The notes under the pieces: model-generated
Database searches by the model: none
Told to the model about the DNA's origin: nothing
Seen by the model: the letters and a program-made list of their open reading frames with translations, nothing else
Origin: Sitta carolinensis
Lineage: Eukaryota; Chordata; Aves; Passeriformes; Sittidae
NCBI GenBank assembly: GCA_032173965.1
Contig: JAVUNC010000019.1
Location: 11,581,234-11,645,233 of the forward strand
Direction: 5' to 3'
Length of the DNA stretch: 64,000 nucleotides
Program-made: the position numbers and the translations under genes
Shown here: one piece after another, positions 1-12,920 of the stretch
Position numbering within the stretch: the stretch's first letter is position 1
Layout of the letters: each line of letters starts with the position of its first letter

Positions 1-998
1 CCTGTTAAATGCTGAACTTGGACTGGGCATCTGAATGTGGGACTATTTATTTAAATTGGAAATCAGCAAAGAAAACTGCATGTATGATTTCCAACCAGAC
101 CTTGGCAGTCCAGCAACATTATTCATGTTTGCTTCTGTTCTGTTGCTTTACAGTCAATAAAATGGGGGATTGTACATTTTCAGTGTAAGCTACAGTCATT
201 GCTCCTAATAATTTGCCCTTTAGACAGGGGATTTTTCAAATAATCCAGATTTACTGGAATGCTAAATGTCTCTCAGAAGAGGGTCAGACCACTCAGGAAT
301 ACTGGGAATCATGTAAACACTTTGTAGGTGTTTTATTAGTTACCCCTTGCAATCCCTCAGAAGTTCACGGATCCTTGGGATTGGATGGAAAACCACTGCC
401 TCAGATAGAGAAGACTGCTTGTGTAACCCAGCTGGGGAGAAGCAAAGCTGTTGGAATAATATTGTCTATTAAGAAAACTGAACCTTATGCAATTTGTCAA
501 ATGGTCACCTTCTGTTACGGTGATTTCCAAACAAGCTTGCCTCAAAGGTCAGAATTTTATGCTGAACTTTCAGATGTGGTTATTTTTGCTCATTTACACG
601 AGATTAAATTATTTCTTAGCTCCCTTCTGTCACATTATGGATGGGCACTATAAACAGTACTAATGAGGCTGTATCTGTTATCTTGTAGTACATACAATTA
701 ATCACCAAGAAAAATTAAGATATGCTGAATTTCAGTGCTTGAAACAGTGGATGGGATTTAATCAAAAATGACATGGGGGTAGCTGCAACAACTTCACTTT
801 TTTCATATATTCAGTTTTGGGAACAGGCTGTAGGTAAACCTTTTTGGTAGAGCCACTGAATTTTCTCAAGAAAGGATGTTCTTTGATGTTTGATCTTTGC
901 ATGCTTTCAAGCCTAATCAACAAGGAGATTTAATCAGTGAAACAGATAGCAGCTAACAAGCTCTAAGAGATGTTCATGTGTAAGAAAAACAAATTACT
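1..998. other. Unique AT-rich DNA, no gene recognised
   Basis: No repeat family, RNA gene or recognisable exon is visible. A frame on the + strand at 213-653 is open for about 146 codons. It begins only at a TTG and its translation resembles nothing I know, so I treat it as chance. Confidence 0.6.
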
Positions 999-1573
999 TG
1001 TGGGTAGAATTGCCTCGTTAAGGTTTGGGGCTGGACATGCTTCAATGATCCCAGACCCAGGGGGGTTTAACTAGGCCTGGGTAGAAGGATGTACCACTGA
1101 TAGTGGACACAAAGAATGCAGAATTTATGGGCCCCAAGGACATTTAGCAGAACTCTCAAGACAAGGAAAAAAGTAATAAAGCAACTGTGCTGAATCAGCT
1201 CTGCCTGGGTAGAAGGTGATTCCAGCAGGGGAGGATCACAACCAGCAGTTCACAGACCACTGACCTGAGAAACCCAGCTCAGAAGAAGAGAAAGCCTGAG
1301 CATGGGGACTAATTAGCAAGAGAAGTGAGAGAGTCATTAACCAAAGATAGAATACTAATTAACAAGAGAACTGTGTAGCTTGTAGCCTAACCCCTTTGTT
1401 TGCTAAAATGTACAAATAGCGAGAAGTTTTGATAGCTGGTGTGCTTGATTTGTGCAATATCACAGAGCTCCCAGGCCTGCACAACTCTGAAATAAATAAT
1501 CTATGTCTGTCCCAAGTGTGTAATTATTGGCTTATTGCATACCAGGTGATGAATCTGAATTTTGTGGACAACA
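999..1573 (+). mobile_element. Endogenous retrovirus LTR, + sense, probably solo
   Basis: The segment has the layout of a retroviral LTR read on the + strand. A TATA-like TACAAATA lies at 1411-1418, followed by a short R-like stretch and an AATAAA polyadenylation signal at 1491-1496. A U5-like stretch then ends in ACAACA at 1568-1573. The text around 1411-1573 fits LTRs I associate with songbird class I/alpha-like endogenous retroviruses; that family call is recollection, not a search. The 5' edge at 999 (TGTGGG) is chosen because it roughly mirrors the 3' end; no clear target duplication flanks it. No gag, pol or env follows, so it is a solo or decayed LTR. Confidence 0.65.
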
Positions 1574-4500
1574 TGGGAGGACAGACTGTGGGGGTATTTT
1601 ATTTTCCATATTTTATTTCATAATGACTGATTGACCAAACTCAGGTTTGTTAGAGAAACTTCTTTTCTTCTTGGTTTGGATCCTAAATTTACTCCTACAG
1701 TGCTTTAGAAATATATTGTGTAGAGGAAAGCAAATGGAAATACCTTGGCAACACAATTATTATAAAGAAATAGGTCACTGTTATATTTTTTACCAATCTT
1801 CCTGTGGAATGAATGTCATATTTCCTGAAAACTAAATATAGCAATATGCATGGAATGCTAATGTGCAGATTTCTCTAAGTAAAAGTGTTATAGACAGATC
1901 TTCAGAAAGTCTGCAGGGGTTCTGTAAGGACTTTAAAGATAAGCTGTTGATTACATGTAAAATATTGCAGACCAGTTAAGGAAAGTGGTCAGAATTAGTC
2001 AGTGTTGTCTTCTGTTTCTATAAATGTTTTAAAGGATAAGGAGTCAGAAATGTTTAAACTGCAAGTGTCCTGCTTGGGCTAGTGTGGAATATGCCACTCA
2101 AGGTAGAATTGATGACTTAATTATCCCTGTTTTTCCAAAAATGCTCTCATCGAGGATTTGCTTTGATGCTTCCTGCTTCGTGGATTTGCAGGAATGACCA
2201 AGATATTCTTAGTTCAGACCCAGAACGAGGATGCTGAGTAAAGGCAATTCTGCCACAGCTTGAAATGTAGTGGCATGAAGCCTAACACTGAAATATTGTA
2301 GGCTTTGCCTGATTTTACACCCTCTGACGTGTGGTATAATTTGTAGGAAGGCAGAACCTAGGCATCTGCTAAATCTACAAGTAGCTGACTAGAAACAAGC
2401 TGTAGATCTTTCATGAGCCTGATCCCACTGCGGAGACAGCACTGTCAACATTGTGCTCCCATGTGTGTGACAGGTTTGTTACCTTGTGCTGATGAGGAAA
2501 CTCGGATCCACAGTGTTTTCAAAAACTTGTTCTGTATCACATAGACAGGCCTCACTAAAATGTCTCTTCTCTGCCTGGCCCCAGATGGGCACAAATAAAG
2601 TAAATTCCGACACCTTTCTTGCTTTGGGACATGTCCTTGCGAAGACCAAGAATTTTATTTTTTGCCTCCTTAAGTCCACCAATTGAATTCTTCAGTCTCA
2701 ACACCTTTTTTCATTTTGGGGAAGAGGGAGGGTGGGTAAACAACTGGCCCTGTCATGTTGGCAGCACAGAGAAATATGGAAAGTCCTGTCCCTTGGCAGT
2801 GCTTGGCTGTCCCAGAGATCTGCAGGGCTTTCTGCCAGCAGGAATTGGGACAGCCCTTCCCCTGACCTCTAGGAAGCAGAGCAATGTAGTGGTGTGGGAA
2901 GGACAGGCCAGGGCTGGGCTTTGCGGGATCTAAGGAACAGGAAATTACCCAGAACTGATCCACCAAAGACTGGCCAACCAGCTGCTTCTGCAGGCAGAAA
3001 AGCCAACACTTGACATACCCCACACTCCTTTTTTTGTTGTTGTTGTTGCTGCTTTATTTATGTTGGCTTGGTTCTGTGGGGTTTTTTCCTCAAATCGCTG
3101 AAATTCGTCTGGTGCCCAGATATTTGCTGGCAGAGGCACACAGAACCACTCAATAAACAGGTTTAGGGATGGCCAAGGTGTAACACAAAATGTGTGGATC
3201 GAGGCAAAGGCTGTGCAGGGCAGCCCCTGCCCCTGGAGTGATCAGCAGAGCACAGGAAGGAGCTCAGGAGCAGCGAGGACAGGCTGCAGGCAAGGCAGGG
3301 GAGTGCTGCATGGGGAGCTCTCTGGCTGCTCAGCTGGACTAATGAGCTAGTCCTGTTAGCTCCCTCCTCAGAAAGCTCACACTGGCGGAATTAGCTCTGG
3401 AGGAAAAGGGGGACAGCAATTTTAAGTGTCCTAAGAGACTTTTAAAAGCACAAGTCGTGTTTGAGCAGGGAAAGCTGCAAATGTTTTGATGTTAATTGAA
3501 GGATGTTTCAGCCTGATTTAATTTGTTCATTACCCTGCTGACAAATTATGTAGCTCTGTGATATGGTGGGTGCCTTTATGCACTTTATCCTAATTATTGA
3601 TAAGTAACTGTGAACAGTAACAGTGCCTAGTCCTTAATGGGGGGAGGGAGGGGGTAGGGGAGGAAAGCAAGCAGTTTTAATCATCAGGACTTCTTTGACT
3701 GTGACTGGTGGTGAGAAGATCATGTTTTTTTAGGGCTGGGAAAGCAGGCATCTTAGAGGATTTATCCTGTCAAAGGCCTGAGACTAAAACCCCCTCCTGT
3801 CTATAACCTTCATTGCCAACTCATCAGTTCTTTGAGAAACAGCCACAGAACTCTCCTGAAGTCAGGTCATTTTGGGGAATCTTGACTGTGGAGTAGGGAT
3901 CTTTGTGTAACTCTTATCTGGTTCTGGTTGTTTGATATGGGCTGTATGCCAGGTGCCTACCAAAGCCATTCTATCCCTCCCTTCCTCAGCTGTACAGGGG
4001 AGAGAAAATACAATGAAAGGCTCATGAGCTGAGATAAGGGCAGGGAGAGATAATTCACCAGTTACTGTCATGGGCAAGACAGTCTCAACTTGGGGAAATT
4101 AGTTTAATTTACTACCAATCAAAATCAGAGTCAGATAATGAGAAGTAAAACAAATCCTAAAAATACCATCCCCCTCAACCCTCCCTCCTTCCCAGGCTTA
4201 ACTTAATTTCTGATTCTCTGCCTCGTCCCTGCCAGCAGCACAGGAAGATGGGGAATGAACAGCCAGTTCATCAAATGTTTCTGCCACTGCTTCCTCCTCA
4301 GGGAGAGGTGTCCTTCCCCTGCTCCAGCGTGGGGTCACTCCCAGGGGAGACAGTCCTCCACTAATTTCTCCAGCATGAGTCCTTCCCATGGGCAGCAGTT
4401 GCTCACAAACTGCTCCAGGGAGGGTCCTTTCCACACGGCCATTCCTTCAGGTTGTAGAAAACAAATATGAATATTTCTGGTGGTAGCAGAGCAGGGAGAA

Positions 4501-5542
4501 GAAGACAACATAGGCTAGGTCCAGGTCTTCAGTTAGAGGCTTTGAAATTATGCTGTGAAATTTAGGAGCAGCCAAGATCTCTTCTCTGAGGAATGCTTGT
4601 CCCTGTCTCAGTTCTCTCTGTGCAGGTGTTTAGCCTGTAAGGGATTCGTGTTGTGGTGTGATACTTCTGATCAGAATGTGGTACATAATCTGTGTTGTAA
4701 TCTGGTTTCCAGTTCTGGCTGTTCCTTTCTCGAGTCAGTTTTTTGGCAAGTGGAGCAGTTGCACGTTCTGTTTATAGAGTGATTTAGTATGAACAGAGTT
4801 TAAAAAAACCCCAAAGGTGCTAATGTTAGGCAGTTGCATACTCTTCATACAAAACTATCCTTCTGGGCAATCTTCCAGGAGCTAGATAATTTCTGAAGGA
4901 GAATTTTGGCACTTTGCAGTGCACTGTGTGAGCCTAGCATGTAGCAGAATAGGTAACACCCATTCCAGCCACTGGACACCATGGTGATAAGAAATACTAA
5001 GAATTTATTTTTTAAAAATATATCCTCGATTAATAAAAATGTCACACTTATTGCAAGATCAAGTGCTGGAAGTAGATCAAATCTTGTCCTTTGCTGAATT
5101 ATGAAATTAAGCTAATGCTCTAACAATCTCCCAATTTGTTGGATGGGATGGAAAATGTTTTGGGAACTGGAAGGGTTATGAAAGTGGAAATAGAGGGCTT
5201 CTGATCTAATTCTGTAACAGGAGTAAATAATTAAGGAGAAGCAGAAATGGATGCTGTTGCATTTGTACATAAGAGTTAGAGAGGCTTGGCCCCTTTCTCA
5301 AATGTGCTGCAGTTACATGAAATAGTTGAAGATGAAAAAGTATGTTTTCAGCCAGGACCCAAGTGCCCTGTCACATTGTGACAGTTAAAATGGGTAAATA
5401 AACTTCTTATGAAATATGGAAATGCAATTTAGCAAAAACCATGAATACTCTGAAAGATGGCCTGAAGCTTCTGATGAAGGAATGGCTAGGTTTTTATTTT
5501 AATCATATTGCTATTATTCACCACAGTAGAATGTATATGTAG
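1574..5542. other. Unique DNA, no gene recognised
   Basis: Both strands carry only short open frames with no recognisable product. A GC-richer patch lies near 3150-3400. The stretch around 3480-3620 is AT-rich and non-repetitive and could be conserved non-coding DNA, which only alignment can show. The G-rich tract at 3639-3660 is listed separately. Confidence 0.5.
3639..3660 (+). other. G-quadruplex-type tract
   Basis: Four G runs of 6, 3, 5 and 4 bases are separated by single A, single A and TA. This fits the usual G3+N1-7 quadruplex rule with very short loops, which favours a stable parallel fold on the + strand. It is the clearest such motif I noticed in the window. No gene or promoter is recognisable next to it. 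Confidence 0.75.
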
Positions 5543-5672
5543 GTTTCTGAGGCTTCCTCCGGACCCACTTGAGCAGGTCTGTGCCTTTTTTTATGCTGGG
5601 GCCTCCAGAGCTGGATGCAACATTCCAGGTGGGATGTCCCCAGAGCAGAGCAGCAGGGCAGGGTCACCCCAA
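5543..5672 (-). mobile_element. CR1 LINE fragment, - sense
   Basis: Read on the - strand, this matches the part of CR1 lying a few hundred bases before the 3' end. The recognisable part spans the 'asset valued ... GAGCTGGATGCA ... CCAGGTGGGATG' block seen here on the + strand as its complement, then the GCAGAGCAGCAGGGCAG block. The copy is diverged and truncated at both ends, with no ORF2 reading frame and no terminal octamer tail. CR1 is the main LINE of birds and moves by target-primed reverse transcription. Confidence 0.7.
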
Positions 5673-8600
5673 CAGCCATGGGTGTGTGTCTGCTGTGGGG
5701 TGTTTGTCCTCTGAAAAAGCAACCCAAGCCAGACCTGTTAGAGAGGGTTTGGTAACCACTCTACAGCTCCATCTTTGTTTTTTTCCCATGTTCCAGATCT
5801 GCCTCTGGAAGCTGAGTATGCTACAGCAGTCCTTGTTTCTGTGTCATGCCTGCACAGCTGTCACTCAGAGCGCGCTTGCAGGGTGAGGAGATTGATGGTG
5901 AGGAGAGGTGTGAGCGAGTCCTTCACTGCTCTACCAGCCTGAATAAATGCTCTGAGTGTGCTGGAGCTGGCTGGACTGCTGAATCAGGCACCCAGGGTAC
6001 CCCTGCCAGCACATTGCTAGAAGCAAGACTTGTATTTTCCTGCAGTGCTGCAGAGGGACTTCGAGGTTTAGTGGGATGGCATTAATTAACAGAGTTCCCC
6101 AGCTTCAGCAGCACTGTAGTTTCCTATTGGAATAAAGCTTGCATGATCACTACCTCTGTCTGATTTTCCTTCCACTCCCAGTAATTCCTGACCCTGGCTG
6201 ACAAACATGATTGTTCTAATGAATGAGGAGCATTCTCAGAGTTATTGAATTTCCTACAAATACTGGAAAAATCGTTGGTCAAAGGAACAGTCCTGACTGA
6301 CTCAGAAGTTTGGTGCCTCAGTTTGCAGTTGACCCAAATAAGCATCAAGGCAAGCTGAAAGGAGAGATTAGCAGCAAATGTCTTGTGAAACATAGAGAAA
6401 ATTTGTGAGTATTCCAAAACACGCTGGAAGAAATTCCACTAATTGGCAAACTGCCTTGTTAAGGAACCAGAACAGGGAGGAGAATTCCCTATAAATTTGC
6501 ACCTTTCCTGTTGGTTCATTGCCTGAGTACCTTCTAGTCCTACGTGAAAGTGTGTAATCAGCCTCTATCTTGTGGGACTTGTCCTCTCTTCACATGTCCA
6601 GTGCCACCAGAGGATACAAACACAGCGGGAACTGGGACCTACAGAAGAGTGACCCTGTGCTCTCAGTTTCATTGTGGCTGTCCTTGCTGTTTCACAGCAC
6701 ATCTGAATTGTGCTAAACTGGAGCTTGTGCTGGCAGAGCATTCCCTGGGAGGAGGATCTGAAGAGGTGGTTTGGGACCTGTCAGAACTGGTGAAGCCCTG
6801 CCAGGGCGAAGGTGCTGGTGTTGTTCCACAGGTGTGAGGAGGCTGAAAAGGGTTGTCTGTGAGAATCTGCCAGGCACTGTTTATCAGCAGTGAGACAAAG
6901 CTTGGATCCACACAGTTTAAATAGCCTCAGGGTCGCTACAAACTCCAAAGATCCACACCCCCTCTTCTGGGGGTTCTTTCCCAGCAGGAGACATCCTGTT
7001 TGGAATACACTGAGGGGCTTATGGAGATTTGTCTGGGTGACCACAAAATGAAAAGCCACACAGCAAATGGGAGGCTTGTGGCTGGAAATGCAAAATTATG
7101 CATGAGCTGCACTCATCCTGGTCACTTCTGTTGCTTTGTTGTTGTGGGATGCATCAGGATTTTGCCAGCCTTTGGCCACAGTAGAGTAGAAGGATGACTC
7201 ATGCCTAAAGTATGATCAGGTTTTGAATTAAAAATTTAAGTCACAGATGGACCTTTGTTTTTTTTTAAAACAAATCTGTTTCAAAACTATATTTGAAGGA
7301 AGACTTTGAAGTTCAGAGATACCCCAAGCTACTCTGTGACTATTAATATTGATTGTGAGAGTCTGTCAATCCTCCAGGTTAGGAGATTAGGGAGAGAAAA
7401 AACTCCTGCTTTAACAAGACCTGTGTCTAAAATCTCCTGGACACCTTTTAGGAACTCAAATCTAAGCCTCTCATCCCAGAGTACATGGAGTACTTTGGGT
7501 TCTGATTTGGAGATGCCTTGGGTGTTTCATGAAGGAATATCAAGAGCTGAGTAAGTCAGGTCTTTTTCTGACCAAACGCTGTTCAAATTTGGTTATTGTA
7601 TTGGATGTGTATTACAGGGAGAAAATTCAGTGTAATTATGATACTTCAAATTAGGAGGCAAGACTGACATCTTAAAGCTATGCAAATCCAGGTTGGGTGC
7701 TGAACAAACATCTTCTGTACTGAGTAACTGTCCTAGGAGAGCATCCTCCAAGCTCCTTTAGCTCTTGACACCTTTAGATTATTACAACTCTATAGCTTCC
7801 TTCTGGCAAATTAGTTATTTCAGCAGAGGCAGAGTTGGGTGATGACCTGTTGTTGATTACAGAAAAGGGCAAACTTGATGATCTCCTGGTCTGTGCTGAA
7901 ATGAAACACTATGCATAAGTGAGACTTTTTCTTCAAGTTTTGTTTGCAAGTAAAAAAGCTTTAGTATTAATTAGCATTAGTCTCTTCCTTTTTAGTACTT
8001 TCCTTTTAATATTTTCATCAAAGATTCATCTCTGCTTTTATGAGCAATATTAAAATAGGCCTGTTAGCATCTACCATGGATAACCATTTTTTAAAAATGG
8101 ATCTAGAGAGTACTAAAATCTTCCATCTACTTCCTTGGGAAACAGAACAAAGAGCTGCAGACACCTGACCACTGGAAGTATCCAACTGCAAGATTCACCC
8201 TTCATCTGTTGTTCTGCCTTCTGCCCAGGAGTTGTTGTTGTGTGAGGGTGCATATTGCAGTGCTGCTGTGCATCCTGGAGGCACAAAACTTTGCAGCAAG
8301 TAACAAGGAAAGCAAACCAGTAGAGTGCATTTTCCTGCATTGAAAAACACAGCTAGTGAGGTCCATTAGAATTGCAATTATGATGGATTTTACTGAGCAA
8401 TATACATAATATGGGACATGCTGCAAATTACTGGAAAGCTATTAAAAATATTTGAATTCTCTCTGGTGATTTGAACCAATCTGAGTCCTGAGAGCTTGCA
8501 GGGATGAGTGGAAATGCTTGTTTGGGGTGTTTTACACACATAGTCCCTTTGAATTGCAAACCCCAAAGCACTGCTGATTATTCACACTCCCAGCATGGCT

Positions 8601-9697
8601 ACTTTTGCTTTGGGGAATTAAATGAAATGCCATTTTGAGAAATTGAGGGGAGGGGAGTATTAAATGTCTCCCTAAGACATCAATCACTTGGGGCCTGTTG
8701 CTACCAGAGTATGTGGGTGTGGCATGTGACTATTGACTGGGGCTTCTAAATGCATTTGTCCCCAGGTAACCATTACTCTATGCTTGCTCTTAGGGCTATT
8801 TTTGCATAAGGCCCATAATGCTTAGACTGATTTTTAAACAAAACAGCTCTGAATGACTGTGATTTTCTGCCAGAGCACTGGAACCTAATTTGGAAATTGT
8901 AATTGTTGCCTTCCTTCTCTTTCTTTCTTGGGGTGAGCTGGGAAAGGAAGGCATGCTGTGTTAGGCAGGACACTTTTTTGTGTGTGTCAGCTTCTCACCC
9001 TGGATGATTTCTAGTGACCCTTCTTTGGCTCAAAGCTATTTCTTTGGATAACTAAATTGACATTGGTGCATCAAAGGAATGAACTCAGGCTGACTCCTTC
9101 AACCAGTCTGCACCTTTGATAGGGAGAATTACATGCAGTGCTTGGGAGTGAGGTGTTGCTCTCAAAACAAGGCTAAGATTGTGTTGTCAGGGGTGCAGGA
9201 CACTTTCTGGTTTCACACAGTGGCAGTGCAGCAATATGGTTTTTTCCTTATGCACAGAGGATAACAGTAGTTATCCATTGCTTACTAATTCCCTTGGGTT
9301 ATCCCAATCTCTAGCTCATCTGTTGGAGGTAGAATGCTTGGAAAGGAAGCTAATCTCTCTAAAAGTTTATATAGCCATTGGTAGCCTGGGTGACATCTCT
9401 TGCCTTGCAGAAAAAGAAGAGTGATGTTTTGTAAAGCATCTGTTGTGAAGGAGAGACAAATCCCAAAGCTTCTGGCAATCTGCTGCTGCAGGGAAGTACC
9501 TTGGCATTGCCTGAGCACATCCCATGTTCTGCTCTCTCTTGAGGTGCTGTCTCCCATGTACCTCAATTATTTGCTCTTGGTGTGATAAAAGATAAGATCA
9601 TCTTCTAAGATGCCCTTAGAACTCTTGGTTTCCTTGCTTGCTGCCCTGCTGCTTGTCATTCTGCTCTCGTTGCCCCTTTGGTATCTAGTATGGAGAA

Positions 9698-9737
9698 TCT
9701 GTTTCTTCTTCTGTTCTTCTGTTTCTTCTTCTCCATG
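9698..9737. repeat. Pyrimidine-rich imperfect tandem repeat, period 20
   Basis: Two adjacent 20-base units share the first 15 bases (TCTGTTTCTTCTTCT) and differ after that. It is a small low-complexity tandem repeat with no sign of function. Confidence 0.6.
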
Positions 9738-11034
9738 TCCTTTAACTGCTTCTCTTTTACTCACCCTCTTGCACTTCTGTCCAAGTCTGTTGGCGCAGAT
9801 CCATCTAGACCTGTCCTGTACCCATCTCCTCTCTCTCTTTCTCCCTGTCCTGTAAACCTCTTGCAAAAAAAATTTGACTTTGGTCTGTGGCTCTTTTGCT
9901 TGCCCCTTTTGAAGAAGAAATCAACAGTTTGCAGGAGTCTGTGTTTTGCTCCATGCCAGGTACTAATGGAGCATTTAGGGAGTGCTGAGAGACTGAGATG
10001 AAGTTCAGCAATTTCTCTGAGGCTGCTTGGCTCTCCGAATCACACACAATGTATGAATCAAAATACTGGCTGCAGGCTGGTTTAACCCTAAAAATTACAA
10101 AGATGTGAGCCCAAAGGAGGGAGGAGAAGGGTGTAGTTAAAACCCAAACACACCACATCAGCAGGCAGTAAATACCTTTCTGAGAAGTGGGGTGTATGGT
10201 TCAGGGAGCTGACAGCCATCAGCTGGTGGTGGCTGATGGCCATCTATAGGATAGATATCAGCTTTAGGACAGCTTATCTGCAATCTTCTGTTGCTGCTTC
10301 TTAGGTTCTCCAAATAGAGAGAAACATGCAGGACGCCCCTACAATCTCATAAGCTCAGGATTTAAATTCTCTGGGTTTGGAACTGCTTCTCTGGACTGGT
10401 AAGTGCTCAGCACGGTGGAGCTCTGTGTTCCCTCTTGCCCGGTTAAATTTGGCTCCTAAGTGTTTGCCACTCAGTTCTTGGTTGAGGTGAGATCTTTCAC
10501 ACTTCCTCAGCTGGATACAAACTCTTCTCTCCTCCTCATGGACATTTTAGCATTGCAAATAACCCATCTTATCATAGGCTACAGAATGCAAAACCTTTTA
10601 GAGAAACCTCACCAAATTAGTGGCAATTGTAAATTAGGGTAATTACACAGTTCATGGCTGGAGAGACCAGCTGAACTCTTGGCACAGTCGGTGCGAAAAT
10701 ATTAAGCTATCCAAAATCCTGGGCAGCTGCAGAATGATGTGAAAACACACTTTTATAACCCTGTTGATGTGTCAGTTCTGGTATTAACTAGGACAGTGCA
10801 ATGCAGTATTTTGCCACCTCCTGCTGCTGTTATTCATCTTTACTAAGAAAGCTCAGTATTCTCTTTTGAAAAATGCTGCAACTCATCACCTTGATAAAGA
10901 TAATCTTCATTCTGCTGTGTGGTACTACAGCCCTCTCACGAGAAATTGCATCTAAGAGGAGAGTTGAAACTAGTGCACCTACAGGAGACCATTATTACTG
11001 GAGTTTTATTTTAGCTATTGATTTATCACAGTTT

Positions 11035-11145
11035 CCTTTAACCCAGAAATGAAGAAGTCAAAAAACTCAAAAACCCCCAACAAAACAACAACAAAACACC
11101 AAAAACCCAACCAACCAAAACAAAACAAAAGAAAACAGAAGCAAA
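11035..11145 (+). repeat. A/C-rich low-complexity DNA
   Basis: The stretch is built from runs of A broken by C, CC or CAA, with AAAAC-like units dominating after 11080. It has no fixed period over its length and no coding sense. Confidence 0.8.
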
Positions 11146-11433
11146 AATGAGAGTGTTTTGCAGAAAAAAAAATTTGAGACTTTTGCACGGAAAACTTCTA
11201 ACTCTGCTTGTTTGCTCAGAGGAAAGAAGAAATATTTTTATTTCATACCTATATTGTGTTTGTCTTTGGTACTGAAAGAAAGAATAGCTTTAAGAAGAGT
11301 GAACATATTGCTGTTGGGGTTGAGGCTGGTCTTTTTGTTTGGTTGTTTTTAATTGCTGTTGCTCCTTCACTGAATGGACAACATGCCCAGTGAAATACGT
11401 ATTTGATAATGTATACTTGTCCTTCTAAACTAA

Positions 11434-11927
11434 GGTCATCTGTCTAGTGGGTGACAAGAATTGAAAGTAAAACTTCTGAGTTAGGAAAAGAACAGTTTAA
11501 TAATTTAAGACTAATTGAAATATCATAATAGATGATGATTAACAGCAAATGTGATGCTCAGTACAGTTGCTCCCCATCTGCTGACCGATGACAGACCCCA
11601 TCCTTGAACCCGAACTGGCTCCTCTGGGTGACTCCCCCTGTTTATATACTGGGCATGATGTTCTCATGTGTGGAATATCCCTCTATCCAGTTGGGTCACC
11701 TTTCCTGGCTATGCTCCCTCCCAGCTTTTCTTTTGGGCACCTCCTCACTGGCAGAGCATGAGATGACAAAAAAATAAAAAAGTCCTTGACCTAGGCTAAA
11801 CATGATTTAGCAAAACTCAAAAACATCACTGTGTTACCAACTTTATTCTCACGCTAAATCCAGAGTGATTCGGCACTGTACCAGCTACTGAGATGAAATT
11901 AATTGTATCCCAACCAAAACCAGGACA
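11434..11927 (-). mobile_element. Old endogenous retrovirus LTR, - sense, 3' truncated
   Basis: Read on the - strand, the element starts at 11927 with TGTCCTGGTTT, the usual start of a widespread avian LTR family. A perfect TATATAAA lies at 11641-11648 (complement). The R/U5 part continues to about 11434, where similarity to the family stops before the expected CCACGACA-type end. Family identity is from recognition of the U3 start and the CTCACTGGCAGAGCA block shared with the neighbour at 12379-12920. Divergence and truncation indicate an old insertion. Confidence 0.75.
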
Positions 11928-12378
11928 CCATTGTAGGTCCTTTCTACTAAAATACTCTATTCCATTCTGTCCTGTTCTATTCTAGCCTATTCTCCTGTTT
12001 CTGTCATGTCTTCTTTTCTCCTCTCCCCATCCTTTTACTGAGCGGTGCTTTTGGTCCTATCTCTGCTGGAGGAGGTAGTTGTTAAAAGCTCACAGGGGCC
12101 TAATTTAGAGTTCACTGCTGTTAATGTCATTTACCACAGCCAGTGGCCATTGAAAGGCCGGTGAACCTTGAGTAGGTGAAATATATTTGGTCTCCTTTTG
12201 CCTCAGAGCAAGACAAAGGCTTTGATCTTTTCCTTGACATGACAAAATTCCTGCAGGGTAGGTGGGCAAACTGAGGCACGTGGCAAACCTTAAAATACAA
12301 CAACATATTCTCAGTCTTCCTCCAGCAACTGCAGAGATGTCCTTGGGGAGAATACGGCCTTAATTCCTGCTGTGTTTA
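11928..12378. other. Spacer between two LTRs of one family
   Basis: These 451 bases separate two same-orientation LTRs. About 11946-12005 is made of TATTC/TGTCC-like pentamers. I see no primer-binding site beside the 12379 edge and no convincing polypurine tract beside the 11928 edge. It therefore does not look like the inside of a provirus, although decay could have erased such marks. Confidence 0.5.
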
Positions 12379-12920
12379 TGTCACTGATTAACCCCTGGTG
12401 GCAGCTCAGTTCCATCTAGCCACTCACTCACTGCCCCACCACAACTCCCTCTCCCTCCCAGGTGGGGAGGAGAACTGGAAAAAAAAGGTAAACCTTGGGA
12501 GCTGAGAAAAGAACAGTTCAATAACTGAAACAAGATAAAAGACACTGCCAGTAGGAGTAACAATGATAATAATCATAATGAAAAGGAATGGGGGAAGAGG
12601 GAAACAAACCCCAGGAGAAGCAAGTGATGCACAACACCATTGCTCAGCTCTCACTGGCTGAGCAGTGATCAGCAGCTTCCGGCCAACTCCCTCAGTTTGT
12701 ATACTGGGTGTGGCGTGGAATATCCCTTTGGAATGTCCCAGCTGTGCTAACTCATGGCTTCTTGTGCAGCTCCTCACTGGCAGAGCAGGGAACACTGAAA
12801 AATCCTCGACTCAGGGTAGGCGCTACTTATCAACAGCTAAAACATTAGGATGTTACCAGCATTTTTCTCATCCTAAATCCAAACCACAGCACTGTACCTG
12901 CTACTGCTGATTCCAGGACA
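12379..12920 (-). mobile_element. Old endogenous retrovirus LTR, - sense, near full length
   Basis: On the - strand the element begins at 12920 with TGTCCTGGAAT and ends at 12379 with a decayed form of the family 3' end (GGGGTTAATCAGTGACA). The inverted TG...CA termini are preserved. The TATA position holds TATACAAA (complement of 12696-12703), weaker than in the neighbour. The flanking bases (GTTTA before, GCATT after) do not match, so no target duplication survives. It shares several blocks with 11434-11927 but differs by many substitutions and gaps, so the two may belong to different subfamilies. Confidence 0.8.

Larger units (their letters stand above)
5673..11433. other. Unique DNA with minor low-complexity patches, no gene recognised
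   Basis: No exon or RNA gene is recognisable. Local structure includes a 20-bp imperfect tandem pair of pyrimidine-rich sequence at 9698-9737, a small hairpin at 10215-10240 and an A/C-rich stretch at 11035-11145. Frames of 80-120 codons on both strands around 9567-10158 follow from the low-complexity pyrimidine composition. Confidence 0.5.

Noticed and set aside
213..653. 146-codon + frame near the left edge
   Set aside because: It starts at TTG, is AT-rich, and the translation resembles no known protein.
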